64,000 nucleotides of DNA from the NCBI GenBank assembly GCA_958295915.1, contig OY282381.1, forward strand, positions 1,820,722 through 1,884,721. The letters run 5' to 3'. This stretch comes from an uncultured Caldilineaceae bacterium. Its GTDB lineage: Bacteria > Chloroflexota > Anaerolineae > Caldilineales > Caldilineaceae. The notes under the pieces were generated by a model that was given only the letters and a program-made list of their open reading frames with translations, ran no database searches and was not told the DNA's origin. Position 1 is the first letter of the stretch. Every line of letters begins with the position of its first letter. This document shows positions 32,644 to 41,225 of this stretch, in pieces. The translations under genes were made by a program, and so were the position numbers.

Positions 32644-34761
32644 TTAACCGTCGCATCCGGACGCCAGGCGAAAGAGGCCGCCGGCGCCAGTGCCGATCCA
32701 AACAGACCCGTCCGGCGCGGTTGTGACTGCCTGAACCGGCCAGTTGTGCATCATCCGTTCGGCGATGATAGCGCCGCCGGCGTTCGCCAGCCGATACAAA
32801 CCCGGATCGCGCCCGTATTGGGCGAAAAAGATTGTGCCATACGCCCATGTGATGCCCGTGGGCGCGGCGGAATTGGGCAAGATCAGCACCGGATCGGTCC
32901 ACCAATCTTTGTGAACCCCGCCCAGCGCCATCGGGAAACCATAGTAAGGGGTAGCATTCTCATCGCCGGCCGTGACAGCAGCAGAGAGCGCGCCCGGGTC
33001 GAGGAGATCGACTTCATCACCCGCGTTGAAATCACCAGGCACGTTTGTGGCTCCGTTGTCAGTAAACCAGATGCGCCCGAGGGGGTCCGCAGCGATGCCG
33101 TAAGGGTTGCGCACACCCCGAGCCGCTGTCTGAAAGACGCCGAGCGCGCGTTCAGCCAGCAATCGATCTAGCCGGGCCCGCACAATCCGGGCCGCGAAAC
33201 GATTGCCGCCAGCCGCCACATTTGTGGCAATCGTCTCTGCCGGCACAGCGCCGTCGCCGGGCACAATGATGCCATCGGAATAGCCGTCCCGCACACCCCC
33301 GGTGGAGATGTACAGCCAACCGTCGCTGATAACGAGACCGTTGTTGGCGTGGAAGAGCCGCCCGGCGACAGCGAAGCCGGCGGCCAAAGGTTCGTAACTG
33401 CCGCCGTCGGGGATGCGTCCCACTTCGCCGGCCCGATTCAGGTACAACGCGCCCGCGTGCCAGGCCATGCCGGTGATGCGACTGGACTCTCGCAGGATCT
33501 CATAGTAACTGTCTTTGGAGACGCTATCCCAGACAACGACTGCGCGGTTAGGATGAAAGGGATCGACCAGAATCTTCGGATCGAAATTGCCAGTGGCCGG
33601 TTGGTCCAGCCCAATAAATAGCCTGCCATCTGGAGCAAAGGCCAGAGAAGTGATGCCGTGGCGGTCTTGCAATTTTGAGGCCAGGTGCTGCTCTGAGCAG
33701 AAGCCGCCTAAAGGAACCAACCAGGGGTCGTCATCAGACGGCGCGCCCAGGTCGAGGGGAGCGGCTTGAATGCCTGCTCTACCGGCAGCGATGCGTATCT
33801 GCGCGCTGCCGGCGTGCCTGCTTGGGTCCGCGGACGTTGCGCTCACCGGCTGCACAGCCGGCAGATAGGCAGCGATCTGCTCGGCATTCGGCATGGTGGC
33901 ACAGCTCGCAGCCAGAGCTAACTGGGCGCTGATATACGGGATAGTGCCGCCGTTCTCGGCGCAATCGTTGGGCGCCCAGTTAAAATCGCCCTCGGACAGA
34001 CGCAGCCACATCTCAGCGGACGGCAGCGGCTCTCTGCCCTGCCTGGTAGCCCCGGCCAGAATCCAATCGTAAATCAGCGCCTTCTCGTCGTCGTTGAGTT
34101 CTCCCACCAGCGGCATCGCGCCGGAGCGGATTTGCAGCCAGAGTTTAGACGCGTCCGGGGCGCCGGGCGCCACAACCGGCCCATTTTGACCGCCGGCCAT
34201 TAATGGTTCATGCTCAGTCACTTGCAGTTCCGCCTGTTGCACAACACTGCTGTGACAAGCGCTGCAGTTCTTTTCAAAGATCGGCTGAATATCCTTATCA
34301 TACCCCGGCGTAGTGAATGGTGTGTGAGGTAAAGAACGGTCGAGGGAGGCGAAAGGGAGCTCTTCCTCCTGACCGAAGATCCCCTCAACCCGTACCAGAG
34401 TTCCGGCGGGGGCACGCCCCAAGCGACAGCTTTCTTGGTGGGGTCGGTTACGTACATTGGCATTGCGCTGCAGCACTGCAAAAACCGGCTGTCCCCCGGC
34501 CAGACAGGCCAAGGCATCCTCCATACCCTCAAGCATTGCAACGTCGGCGACGTCCCCCATCGCATCCGGATAGGCCATGGGCGGTGGCGGCCCAATGTGC
34601 TCGCGGCTGGGCGCTGAAGCAGGGATGACGTTTCCACTGGAACTATCAGGCCAGACGATCGGTTGGAGCGTGCACGCGCCGAGGAACAGGACTGCGCAAA
34701 CGAGCAACGTCGCGCTCCACAGTAGCGCGCAAAACATAGACAGATAGCAACGATGACACAT
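32644..34761 (-). CDS. Haem-binding lipoprotein with sorbosone-dehydrogenase-like propeller
   Basis: A 705-residue protein. The signal peptide ends in the lipobox LFLGAC near residue 30. Its hydrophobic core includes FCALLWSAT, translated from a type A repeat. A planctomycete-type cytochrome c segment follows at about residues 155-240 (YDKDIQPIFEKNCSACHSS, one CxxCH haem site, and a Met-rich GAMPLVG). The C-terminal half, about 350-705, is a glucose/sorbosone dehydrogenase-like propeller (SLAFAPDGRLFIGLD, YGIAADPLGRIWFTDNGATN, VTTAPDGSVWIGTGAGGLF). It is probably an extracytoplasmic sugar or alcohol oxidase passing electrons to its own haem. PQQ-ligand residues cannot be assigned by eye. Confidence 0.78.
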   Translation of the reverse strand: MCHRCYLSMFCALLWSATLLVCAVLFLGACTLQPIVWPDSSSGNVIPASAPSREHIGPPPPMAYPDAMGDVADVAMLEGMEDALACLAGGQPVFAVLQRNANVRNRPHQESCRLGRAPAGTLVRVEGIFGQEEELPFASLDRSLPHTPFTTPGYDKDIQPIFEKNCSACHSSVVQQAELQVTEHEPLMAGGQNGPVVAPGAPDASKLWLQIRSGAMPLVGELNDDEKALIYDWILAGATRQGREPLPSAEMWLRLSEGDFNWAPNDCAENGGTIPYISAQLALAASCATMPNAEQIAAYLPAVQPVSATSADPSRHAGSAQIRIAAGRAGIQAAPLDLGAPSDDDPWLVPLGGFCSEQHLASKLQDRHGITSLAFAPDGRLFIGLDQPATGNFDPKILVDPFHPNRAVVVWDSVSKDSYYEILRESSRITGMAWHAGALYLNRAGEVGRIPDGGSYEPLAAGFAVAGRLFHANNGLVISDGWLYISTGGVRDGYSDGIIVPGDGAVPAETIATNVAAGGNRFAARIVRARLDRLLAERALGVFQTAARGVRNPYGIAADPLGRIWFTDNGATNVPGDFNAGDEVDLLDPGALSAAVTAGDENATPYYGFPMALGGVHKDWWTDPVLILPNSAAPTGITWAYGTIFFAQYGRDPGLYRLANAGGAIIAERMMHNWPVQAVTTAPDGSVWIGTGAGGLFRLASGCDG
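34709..34736 (+). repeat. Type A repeat inside a signal peptide
   Basis: TCGCGCTCCACAGTAGCGCG plus CAAAAC, read on the minus strand as MFCALLWSAT in the hydrophobic core of the lipoprotein signal. Confidence 0.85.
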
Positions 34762-34807
34762 TGAATGAGACCCGATCTGTTATGCCATTGAAATGCTGTA
34801 GAGGCAA

Positions 34808-34935
34808 AGAGTAGTTGCCAGTAGTCAGTTGCCAGCGCTGTTACTGGCAACCACTAAAAATTGCAGTTGTGGTTGCCCAGGGCAGGCGCAAGACCCGCCC
34901 CTACCGGCACTAGCCACTGATCACTGCAGTACACG
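34808..34935. repeat. Type C repeat cluster with decayed type D hairpin
   Basis: AGTTGCCAGTAGTCAGTTGCC and AACCACTAAAAATTGCAGT, then a type D remnant (GGGCAGGCGCAAGACCCGCCC, near 34880-34900), then CACTAGCCACTGATCACTGC. The last part forms the 3' end of ribF. I see no gene in 34762-34920. Confidence 0.6.
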
Positions 34936-35865
34936 GCGAGCGACGGCGATATCGCGCTGGATTTGGGCGACAAGCGCCTCCAGACTGTCAAAACGTCGCT
35001 CATCGCGCAGGCGGGTAACGAAGGAGATGGCCAGTTGCTGTCCGTATAGTTCGCCGGATTCACCCACCGTCGGAAAATCTAGCAGATGGGTTTCGACCCT
35101 GTGCTGGAATCCGTCTACAGTGGGCCGCACACCGATATTTGTAACGCTGGCGCGGGGTGAGATCGAACCAGGATATGCCCAAGTCGCGTAGACGCCATCC
35201 GCGGGTATCAACCTATGAGAAATGGGCCGGATGTTGGCGGTGGGGACGCCAATAGTACGCCCCCGACGCTCCCCCTCCTCGACGATGCCGACGATTTGAT
35301 AGGGCCGCCCCAGCATCTGCGCCGCATCCGACACAGCGCCAGCCAACAGGAGCTGACGGATCTGACGACTGTGGATTTCGCCGTTTGCGCGCCCAACCGG
35401 GTCGATTACTGATATGCCGTAGCCGAGCTGGTCACCCAGCGATCGCAGGACATCGACAGTGCCGGTCCGCCCCCGCCCCAGAGCAAAATCCGGCCCGACA
35501 ACGAGCCGGGCAAGCCCCAACCGCTCCACTAGAATTGCCATGAACTGATCGGGGGTCAATCTGGCAAATTCCCTATCGAACGGCTGAATGATCCCCAAAT
35601 CAAAGCCGCAAGGCTCGATCAGTCGCAGACGTTCCCGCGGTGTAGTCAACAGGCGGAGGGGAATGTCCGGTTGCAGGACGGCCATAGAGTGGGGATCGAA
35701 TGTGAGCAGGGCTGTTTTGGCTGGAGGCGAATGGGCAGCGGCTTCTGTCTGCAAAACGCGCAAAAGCGCTTGATGGCCCAGATGGATACCGTCGAAGTTT
35801 CCAATCGTCAGAAAGGTTGGGCCAGAAAACTGGAGAGTTCGAAGATCACTGCACCAAACTATCAT
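34921..35865 (-). CDS. ribF: Bifunctional riboflavin kinase / FAD synthetase
   Basis: A 314-residue enzyme converting riboflavin to FMN and FMN to FAD. The N-terminal adenylyltransferase has FLTIGNFDGIHLGHQALL (nucleotide HxGH motif) and VVGPDFALGRGRTG. The C-terminal kinase has GRTIGVPTANI and a GVYATWAYP ... TNIGVRPTVDG ... VETHLLDF block. The ATG at 35865 follows the truB stop by one base. The last codons and TGA (VLQ-stop) come from a type C repeat. It is the last gene of the nusA operon. Confidence 0.93.
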   Translation of the reverse strand: MIVWCSDLRTLQFSGPTFLTIGNFDGIHLGHQALLRVLQTEAAAHSPPAKTALLTFDPHSMAVLQPDIPLRLLTTPRERLRLIEPCGFDLGIIQPFDREFARLTPDQFMAILVERLGLARLVVGPDFALGRGRTGTVDVLRSLGDQLGYGISVIDPVGRANGEIHSRQIRQLLLAGAVSDAAQMLGRPYQIVGIVEEGERRGRTIGVPTANIRPISHRLIPADGVYATWAYPGSISPRASVTNIGVRPTVDGFQHRVETHLLDFPTVGESGELYGQQLAISFVTRLRDERRFDSLEALVAQIQRDIAVARRVLQ

Positions 35866-35866
35866 G

Positions 35867-36877
35867 CTAGATCAGCTGTTGGGCAAGCCACTTTTCGGCT
35901 TTCCATATTGTGCCGCTTCCGTTCCCATCAGCCGCCAGCGCGCGCGCAATCCCCAGAAAACGGCCCCGACGATCATAGATAGCAGCGAGGAAGGGCGGGT
36001 CTTGTACCCGCCCTTCCTCCGAAGGGAGCGAGTGGTCGCGATAGATTTTCTGTCCATGGCCCAGGCGGCCCTGTTCCTCTTCACTGACGATCAAACAGGG
36101 CATTCCCAGACCGGCGCCCGGCGTCACCAGCAAATCGGACAGACTGCCGGCGCCGGCAGCCCTTTCAATGGTCGGCGGAATCGATGCATCGGCGACGGAA
36201 AACGGGCCAGCTTCCAATCGGCGCAGATAGCTCAGGTGGGCAACTGTGCCCAATGCCTGGCCCAGTTCATGGGCCAGGCTGCGCACGTAGGCGCCGGCGG
36301 AACAGCGTATCCATAGAAAAATCTGATCCGGCGACACAAAAGAAAGCAGTTTCAGCCCATGAATCGTAACCGACCGCGGCGCTACATCCACAGCCTCGCC
36401 TCGCCGGACTTTGCGATGGAGGCTTTCACCACCTTGCTTCAATGCCGAATAAACCGGCGGCTTTTGTACGATTTGGCCCCGAAAAGCGGCCAGAGCGTCC
36501 TGCACGGCAGCTTCAGTCAAGGACGGAATAGAAGTTCGCGCGACGGTTTGACCGACAGCGTCGTATGTATCAGTGGCCCTACCGAGGGTCACGCCGGCCT
36601 CATATGTCTTGGCGTGTCCCTGATAGTATTCCACCAAGCGGGTAGCAACCCCCAGGCACAACACCAGCAGCCCGCTTGCCATTGGATCCAGTGTGCCGGT
36701 GTGACCGATGCGCCTTTGCCGACTCCAGCGCCGGACTCGCTGCACAATATCGTGGCTGGTCGGCAAGTTCGCAGCGACCAAAGCATCTGCGCCCGATTTG
36801 AGCGAACGTCCAGGTTTATCGACAAGAAGAATTCCGTGTAGATCGCTTGCGGATCTGCCGGCTGCGCCCTTAGCCAC
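35867..36877 (-). CDS. truB: tRNA pseudouridine(55) synthase
   Basis: A 336-residue TruB, making the T-loop pseudouridine of tRNA. Seen: HGILLVDKPGR, RRIGHTGTLDPMASGLLVLCLG (catalytic Asp in GTLDP), KTYEAGVTLGRATDTYDAVG, and SAGAYVRSLAHELGQALG. The family start (near LHGILLVDKP) fits the GTG at 36877, two bases after the nrnA stop. The longer frame to 37054 lies inside nrnA. Residues about 286-298 (EEGRVQDPPFLA) are encoded by a perfect 14-bp-stem type D hairpin placed in frame in the C-terminal RNA-binding region. Confidence 0.92.
   Translation of the reverse strand: MAKGAAGRSASDLHGILLVDKPGRSLKSGADALVAANLPTSHDIVQRVRRWSRQRRIGHTGTLDPMASGLLVLCLGVATRLVEYYQGHAKTYEAGVTLGRATDTYDAVGQTVARTSIPSLTEAAVQDALAAFRGQIVQKPPVYSALKQGGESLHRKVRRGEAVDVAPRSVTIHGLKLLSFVSPDQIFLWIRCSAGAYVRSLAHELGQALGTVAHLSYLRRLEAGPFSVADASIPPTIERAAGAGSLSDLLVTPGAGLGMPCLIVSEEEQGRLGHGQKIYRDHSLPSEEGRVQDPPFLAAIYDRRGRFLGIARALAADGNGSGTIWKAEKWLAQQLI
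35987..36019. repeat. Type D hairpin inside truB, perfect 14-bp stem
   Basis: GAGGAAGGGCGGGT (35987-36000), loop CTTGT, ACCCGCCCTTCCTC (36006-36019). It has the same loop as the hairpin at 62111-62133 but a different, fully self-complementary stem. Confidence 0.88.
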
Positions 36878-36879
36878 CG

Positions 36880-37908
36880 CTAACGACCTGCAAGGCTCTG
36901 GCGACGCATCTCTTGTAATGCTGCCACAACTCGGCTCGACACATCTTGCAACCTGCCCGCAACAGTACAGCCGGCCGCCGGTGGGTGTCCGCCGCCGCCA
37001 AAAGTGAAAGCCACCTGGCTCACATTGAAACCGGGCTTGGCCCGAAAGCTGCATTCGATTAGTTCCTGTCCGCTTTGGGCGAAACGTTGGGAAAATGTAG
37101 CGCTGATGTCAGCCTCTCTCACCGTCACAAGAAAGTTGGCAAGGCCATCGCTCTGGTGAAGTTCGACGCCGCTCTGCTGACGGCTCTCGGCGCTGAGGGT
37201 CGTCCAGATGATACCGTCCTCCATTTGCACACTGGCCAGGCCGGCCCCCCAAAGCTTCAAGAGGCTGAATGATCTGCTATCCAAGGTATTGCGGACGATG
37301 TGACTCAGATCCGCGCCCGCCACCAACAGACGCAAGGTCGCTTGCAGAACATTTGCATCCGTATTGGCCGTCCGAAAACAGAGTGTGTCGGTCACGAGAC
37401 CGGTCAGCAGAGAGACGGCCATCTGTTCAGTGAGCGGCACGTCCAAGGCATCCGCCAGACGGACAAGCATCTGGCATGTGGCTACGGAGCCAACATCTAC
37501 CCAGTTCTCAGTGCCGAAAAACGTATTGGTGATGTGATGGTCAATGACAATGAGCGGAATCTGACTGTGGATTTCGGAGCAATAGACAGTGCCCATCCGG
37601 TCAACACTGGATGTGTCCAGGCAGACGATCAGATCGTAGTTATGGGCGACTGCCGCTGGCCCGATGATCTCCTCCACGCCGGGCAGAAATTGAAACTCTT
37701 GGATGAGATCGTCCTGGAGGGCCAAAACCGGTCGCTTACCCATAGCGCGCAAGATCCAGGCAAGGCCGAGCAGACTGCCGACCGCGTCTCCGTCCGGGCT
37801 TACATGGCTAATGCAGAGGATATGATGACTGGTTTCCAGTAGGTTGAGCAGGAGAGGGGGAGGCGGCGCAAGATCGGCCTGCTGTAACAGGGACACATCA
37901 AGGCTCAT
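36880..37908 (-). CDS. nrnA: DHH phosphoesterase, NrnA-like oligoribonuclease / pAp phosphatase
   Basis: A 342-residue DHH-DHHA1 protein. Seen: CISHVSPDGDAVGSLLGLAW (motif I), VCLDTSSVDRMG (motif II), LIVIDHHITN (DHH motif), and the DHHA1 end TFGGGGHPPAAGCTV. NrnA removes nucleotides from very short RNAs and dephosphorylates pAp. Its place between rbfA and truB is the usual Gram-positive order. The ATG overlaps the rbfA stop (ATGA). Confidence 0.9.
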   Translation of the reverse strand: MSLDVSLLQQADLAPPPPLLLNLLETSHHILCISHVSPDGDAVGSLLGLAWILRAMGKRPVLALQDDLIQEFQFLPGVEEIIGPAAVAHNYDLIVCLDTSSVDRMGTVYCSEIHSQIPLIVIDHHITNTFFGTENWVDVGSVATCQMLVRLADALDVPLTEQMAVSLLTGLVTDTLCFRTANTDANVLQATLRLLVAGADLSHIVRNTLDSRSFSLLKLWGAGLASVQMEDGIIWTTLSAESRQQSGVELHQSDGLANFLVTVREADISATFSQRFAQSGQELIECSFRAKPGFNVSQVAFTFGGGGHPPAAGCTVAGRLQDVSSRVVAALQEMRRQSLAGR

Positions 37909-38303
37909 GCATCCTCTTTCTGAGCGTCGGAGGAGGAGAAATCTTGTTTGCGTATCTCTCGTTCCTCGGCAATGCTCTGCAAAAGCGCATCCACCCGGAC
38001 GGCCTGATCGGGGGTATCGTCGTAATAAAAAAGCAACTCCGGCACGGCGCGGAACGTTACACGCTGGGCCAACTGGCGCCGTAAAAAAGGCGCGGCTCTT
38101 TTCAGTCTGGCAAGAATTGTACTGGGCTGAATCTCGTCGCTATCTTGATGAATATAGACTTTGGCCACGCGCAGATCGCGGCTGACAACGACATTCGTCA
38201 CCGCCAACAACGCCAACGTCGGGTCATCCAATTCGTTGCCAACCAAAATCGATAGTTCTTGATAGAGCAGTTCCGCTGCCCGCTCCTGACGAATTGTAAT
38301 CAT
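37905..38303 (-). CDS. rbfA: 30S ribosome-binding factor RbfA
   Basis: A 132-residue KH-type protein for 16S rRNA 5'-end maturation. Seen: RQERAAELLYQELSILVGNE, TLALLAVTNVVVSRDLRVAKVYI, LKRAAPFLRRQLAQRVTFRA, and VPELLFYYDDTPDQAVRVDALL, which cover the whole family profile. It is followed by a short acidic tail and coupled to nrnA. There are 134 bases without a gene between infB and this gene. Confidence 0.92.
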   Translation of the reverse strand: MITIRQERAAELLYQELSILVGNELDDPTLALLAVTNVVVSRDLRVAKVYIHQDSDEIQPSTILARLKRAAPFLRRQLAQRVTFRAVPELLFYYDDTPDQAVRVDALLQSIAEEREIRKQDFSSSDAQKEDA

Positions 38304-38437
38304 GAAGTGCTATTGTATCGCGTCCCCAATGCAAATGAAAAGTTCCACGAGAAGATGAAATACATAATGGCGAGTGAATCCAACTCTGTTCACCCGCCGT
38401 TGTTCATGACGAGGCCGCCTCTGTGCGCCGCGAACGG

Positions 38438-40324
38438 CTATCGCACCTGTTGTTTCTCAAAGACCTCAATAATATCGCCTTCCTGAAGGTCTGTGTTGAC
38501 ACCGGCCAAGTTGATGCCGCATTCATACCCAGCCCGTACTTCAGTGACGTCTTCGCTAAAGCGCTTGAGGGTTTCGATGGTTGTGGTAATGATCGTCGCG
38601 TCATTACGAATCAGCCGTGCCTGGCTGTGGCGCTTGACAACGCCGTCCAATACCATACAGCCGGCAATCAACCCACCTCGACGCACTCGAAACATCCGAC
38701 GCACCTCTGCGTGACCGCTGACCACTTCCTCGAAAACCGGATCTAACATCCCGTCAAGCGCCAGCTCCACATCCTCGATCATCTTGTAAATAATCTGATA
38801 ATGTCGAATCTCGACGCCGGACTGTTCTGCCCGTACCAGAGCGGCCTTATCTATATGCACACCAAAACCGATGATGATCGCTTGGCTGGCTTCCGCCAAC
38901 ATGACGTCGGATTCAGTAATGTTACCGATAGCCGACTGCATAATTTTAATATTGATCTCATCATTTGAGAGCTGTTCCAAACTGTGCACGATCGGGGCTA
39001 ACGTTCCTTGCGCGTCAGCCCGGACGATAATATGAAGGGTTTCGGTTTCACCCCCTTCGACCCGGGCGAACATATCCTCCAGTGTCATCTGAGGGCGCAT
39101 GGGGCTCTGGGCTTCCTGCGCCTCTCGACTTTGTCGTTCAGCAGCAAGCATGCGGGCAGTTTTGTCATTTTTAACCACTGCAAAAACTTCCCCGGCGCTC
39201 GGAACGCCATTGAGTCCTAAGACGATAGTCGGCGTGCTCGGCTCGGCCGCTTTGATCGGATTCCCTTCGTAGTCAAACATCGCTTTAATGCGTCCCCACG
39301 TGTCGCCGACAATGAGCGAATTGCCTCGTCTAAGGGCGCCGTTCTGCACGAGTAGGGTCGCTGTGATCCCGCGCAACTTATCCAACTCCGCTTCTATCAC
39401 CGTACCGACACATTGGCCTTTGGGATTGGCTCTGTGCTGATTCAGCTCCGCCACCAGCAGAATGTTTTCCAGCAGCTCGTCGACACCGTCACCGTTCAGA
39501 GCGCTGATCGGCACAGTGATGGTCTCGCCGCCCCACTCTTCCGGCGTCAGATTCTCGGCCGATAGCTCTTCCATCACCCGATTTATGTTGGTATTGGGAC
39601 GATCGATCTTGTTAATCGCGACAACAATTGTCACTCCAGCTGCCCTGGCATGGCTGACAGCCTCCCGGGTCTGGGGCATGATACCGTCATCAGCGGCCAC
39701 CACGAGAATGACGATGTCCGTGACCTGCGCGCCCCGCGCTCGCATAGCCGTGAATGCTTCGTGGCCGGGTGTATCCAGAAAGGTGATCTTCTTGCCGTCG
39801 ATCTCCACCTGATAGGCGCCGGTGTGTTGGGTAATGCCGCCAGCCTCCGTATCGACTACGTTGGCGCGGCGAATGCGATCGAGGAGAGTTGTTTTGCCAT
39901 GATCCACATGGCCGAGGACCGCCACGACCGGTGGCCGTTCTACAAGATTTTTAGCCGACTCTTCGGCCACAACGTCTTCGATCATCACCCGTTCTTTGGG
40001 TCTTAGATCCTCTTCCGGCGCCTCTTCAGGGAGATCTTCCTCCACCATCGGCCGTAGCACTTCGATGCCGAGCTCTTCACCAACGATGGCGGCTGTATCG
40101 TGATCGAGAGTCTGATCAATCGGCGCCATAATGCCGAACTGCATCAGTACTTTAATGAGATCGATTGGACTACGATCCATCCGCTCGGCCAATGCGCGGA
40201 CAGTGACATACTCCTCCACAACAATGGAAGAGGGCAGATCGACAGCATCGGCTTCGCCGTTTGAGGCGCCGCCAATCCGCCCATCATTCTGGAACTTCGC
40301 AGGTTCTTTCGTTGCTGTTGCCAT
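38438..40324 (-). CDS. infB: Translation initiation factor IF-2, short form
   Basis: A 628-residue IF-2. The ATG at 40324 follows GGAGAAGGATAGG. Upstream in-frame starts lack a ribosome site. The long disordered N-terminus of other phyla is absent. A single IF2_N-like piece ([20 protein letters not shown]) precedes the GTPase domain: [17 protein letters not shown] (G1), [10 protein letters not shown] (G2), [10 protein letters not shown] (G3), AINKIDRP (G4). The C-terminal domains II-IV follow, ending [17 protein letters not shown]. It places initiator tRNA on the 30S subunit. Confidence 0.94.
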   Translation of the reverse strand: MATATKEPAKFQNDGRIGGASNGEADAVDLPSSIVVEEYVTVRALAERMDRSPIDLIKVLMQFGIMAPIDQTLDHDTAAIVGEELGIEVLRPMVEEDLPEEAPEEDLRPKERVMIEDVVAEESAKNLVERPPVVAVLGHVDHGKTTLLDRIRRANVVDTEAGGITQHTGAYQVEIDGKKITFLDTPGHEAFTAMRARGAQVTDIVILVVAADDGIMPQTREAVSHARAAGVTIVVAINKIDRPNTNINRVMEELSAENLTPEEWGGETITVPISALNGDGVDELLENILLVAELNQHRANPKGQCVGTVIEAELDKLRGITATLLVQNGALRRGNSLIVGDTWGRIKAMFDYEGNPIKAAEPSTPTIVLGLNGVPSAGEVFAVVKNDKTARMLAAERQSREAQEAQSPMRPQMTLEDMFARVEGGETETLHIIVRADAQGTLAPIVHSLEQLSNDEINIKIMQSAIGNITESDVMLAEASQAIIIGFGVHIDKAALVRAEQSGVEIRHYQIIYKMIEDVELALDGMLDPVFEEVVSGHAEVRRMFRVRRGGLIAGCMVLDGVVKRHSQARLIRNDATIITTTIETLKRFSEDVTEVRAGYECGINLAGVNTDLQEGDIIEVFEKQQVR

Positions 40325-40867
40325 TTTTCCTATCCTTCTCCATTTGACGATATCAAGCCACCTTTCAGCCCCGCGCTGCATAAGATTCTTACGCAGAGTT
40401 CAGCCGCCCCTACGGCCTTTGCTTTCTTGGGATACGGGTAACTGAAAAGCGTTCACGCAGCTTGGCGCGTGACTCTTCTCATATTCACGTAACTTTATCA
40501 TTGGGACGAAAGCACACGAGCAGCGATGTATGCGGGGCAGATCAAATGTGGGGCGCCAAGAGGAATTGATGGTGGATAGACAAGTTACTCACACATCTAC
40601 CTCTCGCTTTCCTATGCCCTTCCCTCTCTCCATCCCAAACTGATGTACAGCCAATGTGAGCCCACTATGCCGGTACATTACAGGGAGCGGACAATCGGCT
40701 TCTGTTCATTGTAAGATCCCTATCCATCACATTGCAAAGCAGACAGCGCAATAAGACTATGCAATAAGACTATATAGTATAGCCGGTTTTGAGTAGATAC
40801 ACGAATAACTGTCTTGCGTATTTGAAGCCTGGTCGCGCCCTACAGTGGCGCGCAACACAACCCTTTC
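40325..40867. other. Long gap between ylxR and infB
   Basis: These 543 bases separate two genes that usually abut. No gene is supported. The gap holds a type A unit (40832-40860), a perfect 13-bp direct repeat (GCAATAAGACTAT at 40748-40760 and 40761-40773), and on the minus strand a TATACT -10-like box (40776-40781) without a good -35. It could carry a secondary promoter for infB or a long structured leader. Confidence 0.45.
40832..40860 (+). repeat. Type A repeat, single unit
   Basis: TCGCGCCCTACAGTGGCGCG followed by CAACACAA, directly after the ylxR stop in transcription order. Confidence 0.88.
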
Positions 40868-41197
40868 TCATTGCGGATCTAGGCATGAATCCGCGGTCTC
40901 GTCAGCCATATTCAGCAGACCTGATACGGATGCAGAGAGTGTTTTCAGATTTTCAGCGCTGATTTTCGTCCGCAACGCTCTCTGTAACAAAGAACCGGCC
41001 AGCGCTCTTTCCCAGCAAGTGATCTGCGGATGGACATATGCGCCCCGACCGGCTCTTTTACCAGTCGCATCCAATACAACCCCTTCCGCGACGCGCACCA
41101 AACGGAGCAAGGCGCGCTTACCGCCTGACGCGCGGCAGGCGATGCACATACGCTGGGGAATGCGTTGCGGTTTCGGTCCTTTTGCCCGTTTTGCCAT
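40868..41197 (-). CDS. ylxR: YlxR (DUF448) RNA-binding protein
   Basis: A 109-residue protein with the family signature PQRMCIACRASGGKRALLRLVR, then VLDATGKRAGRGAYVHPQITCWERAL. YlxR proteins are small basic nucleic-acid-binding proteins always found next to nusA and infB. The C-terminal 25 residues are family-atypical. It lies 28 bases after the nusA stop, in the same operon. Confidence 0.9.
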   Translation of the reverse strand: MAKRAKGPKPQRIPQRMCIACRASGGKRALLRLVRVAEGVVLDATGKRAGRGAYVHPQITCWERALAGSLLQRALRTKISAENLKTLSASVSGLLNMADETADSCLDPQ

Positions 41198-41225
41198 GCA
41201 AAACCACTCGCGAATCTACCGACAG

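Noticed and set aside
40382-40830. Known structured RNA (RNase P, tmRNA or 6S) in the ylxR-infB gap
   Set aside because: None of the conserved core words of those RNAs could be found on either strand.
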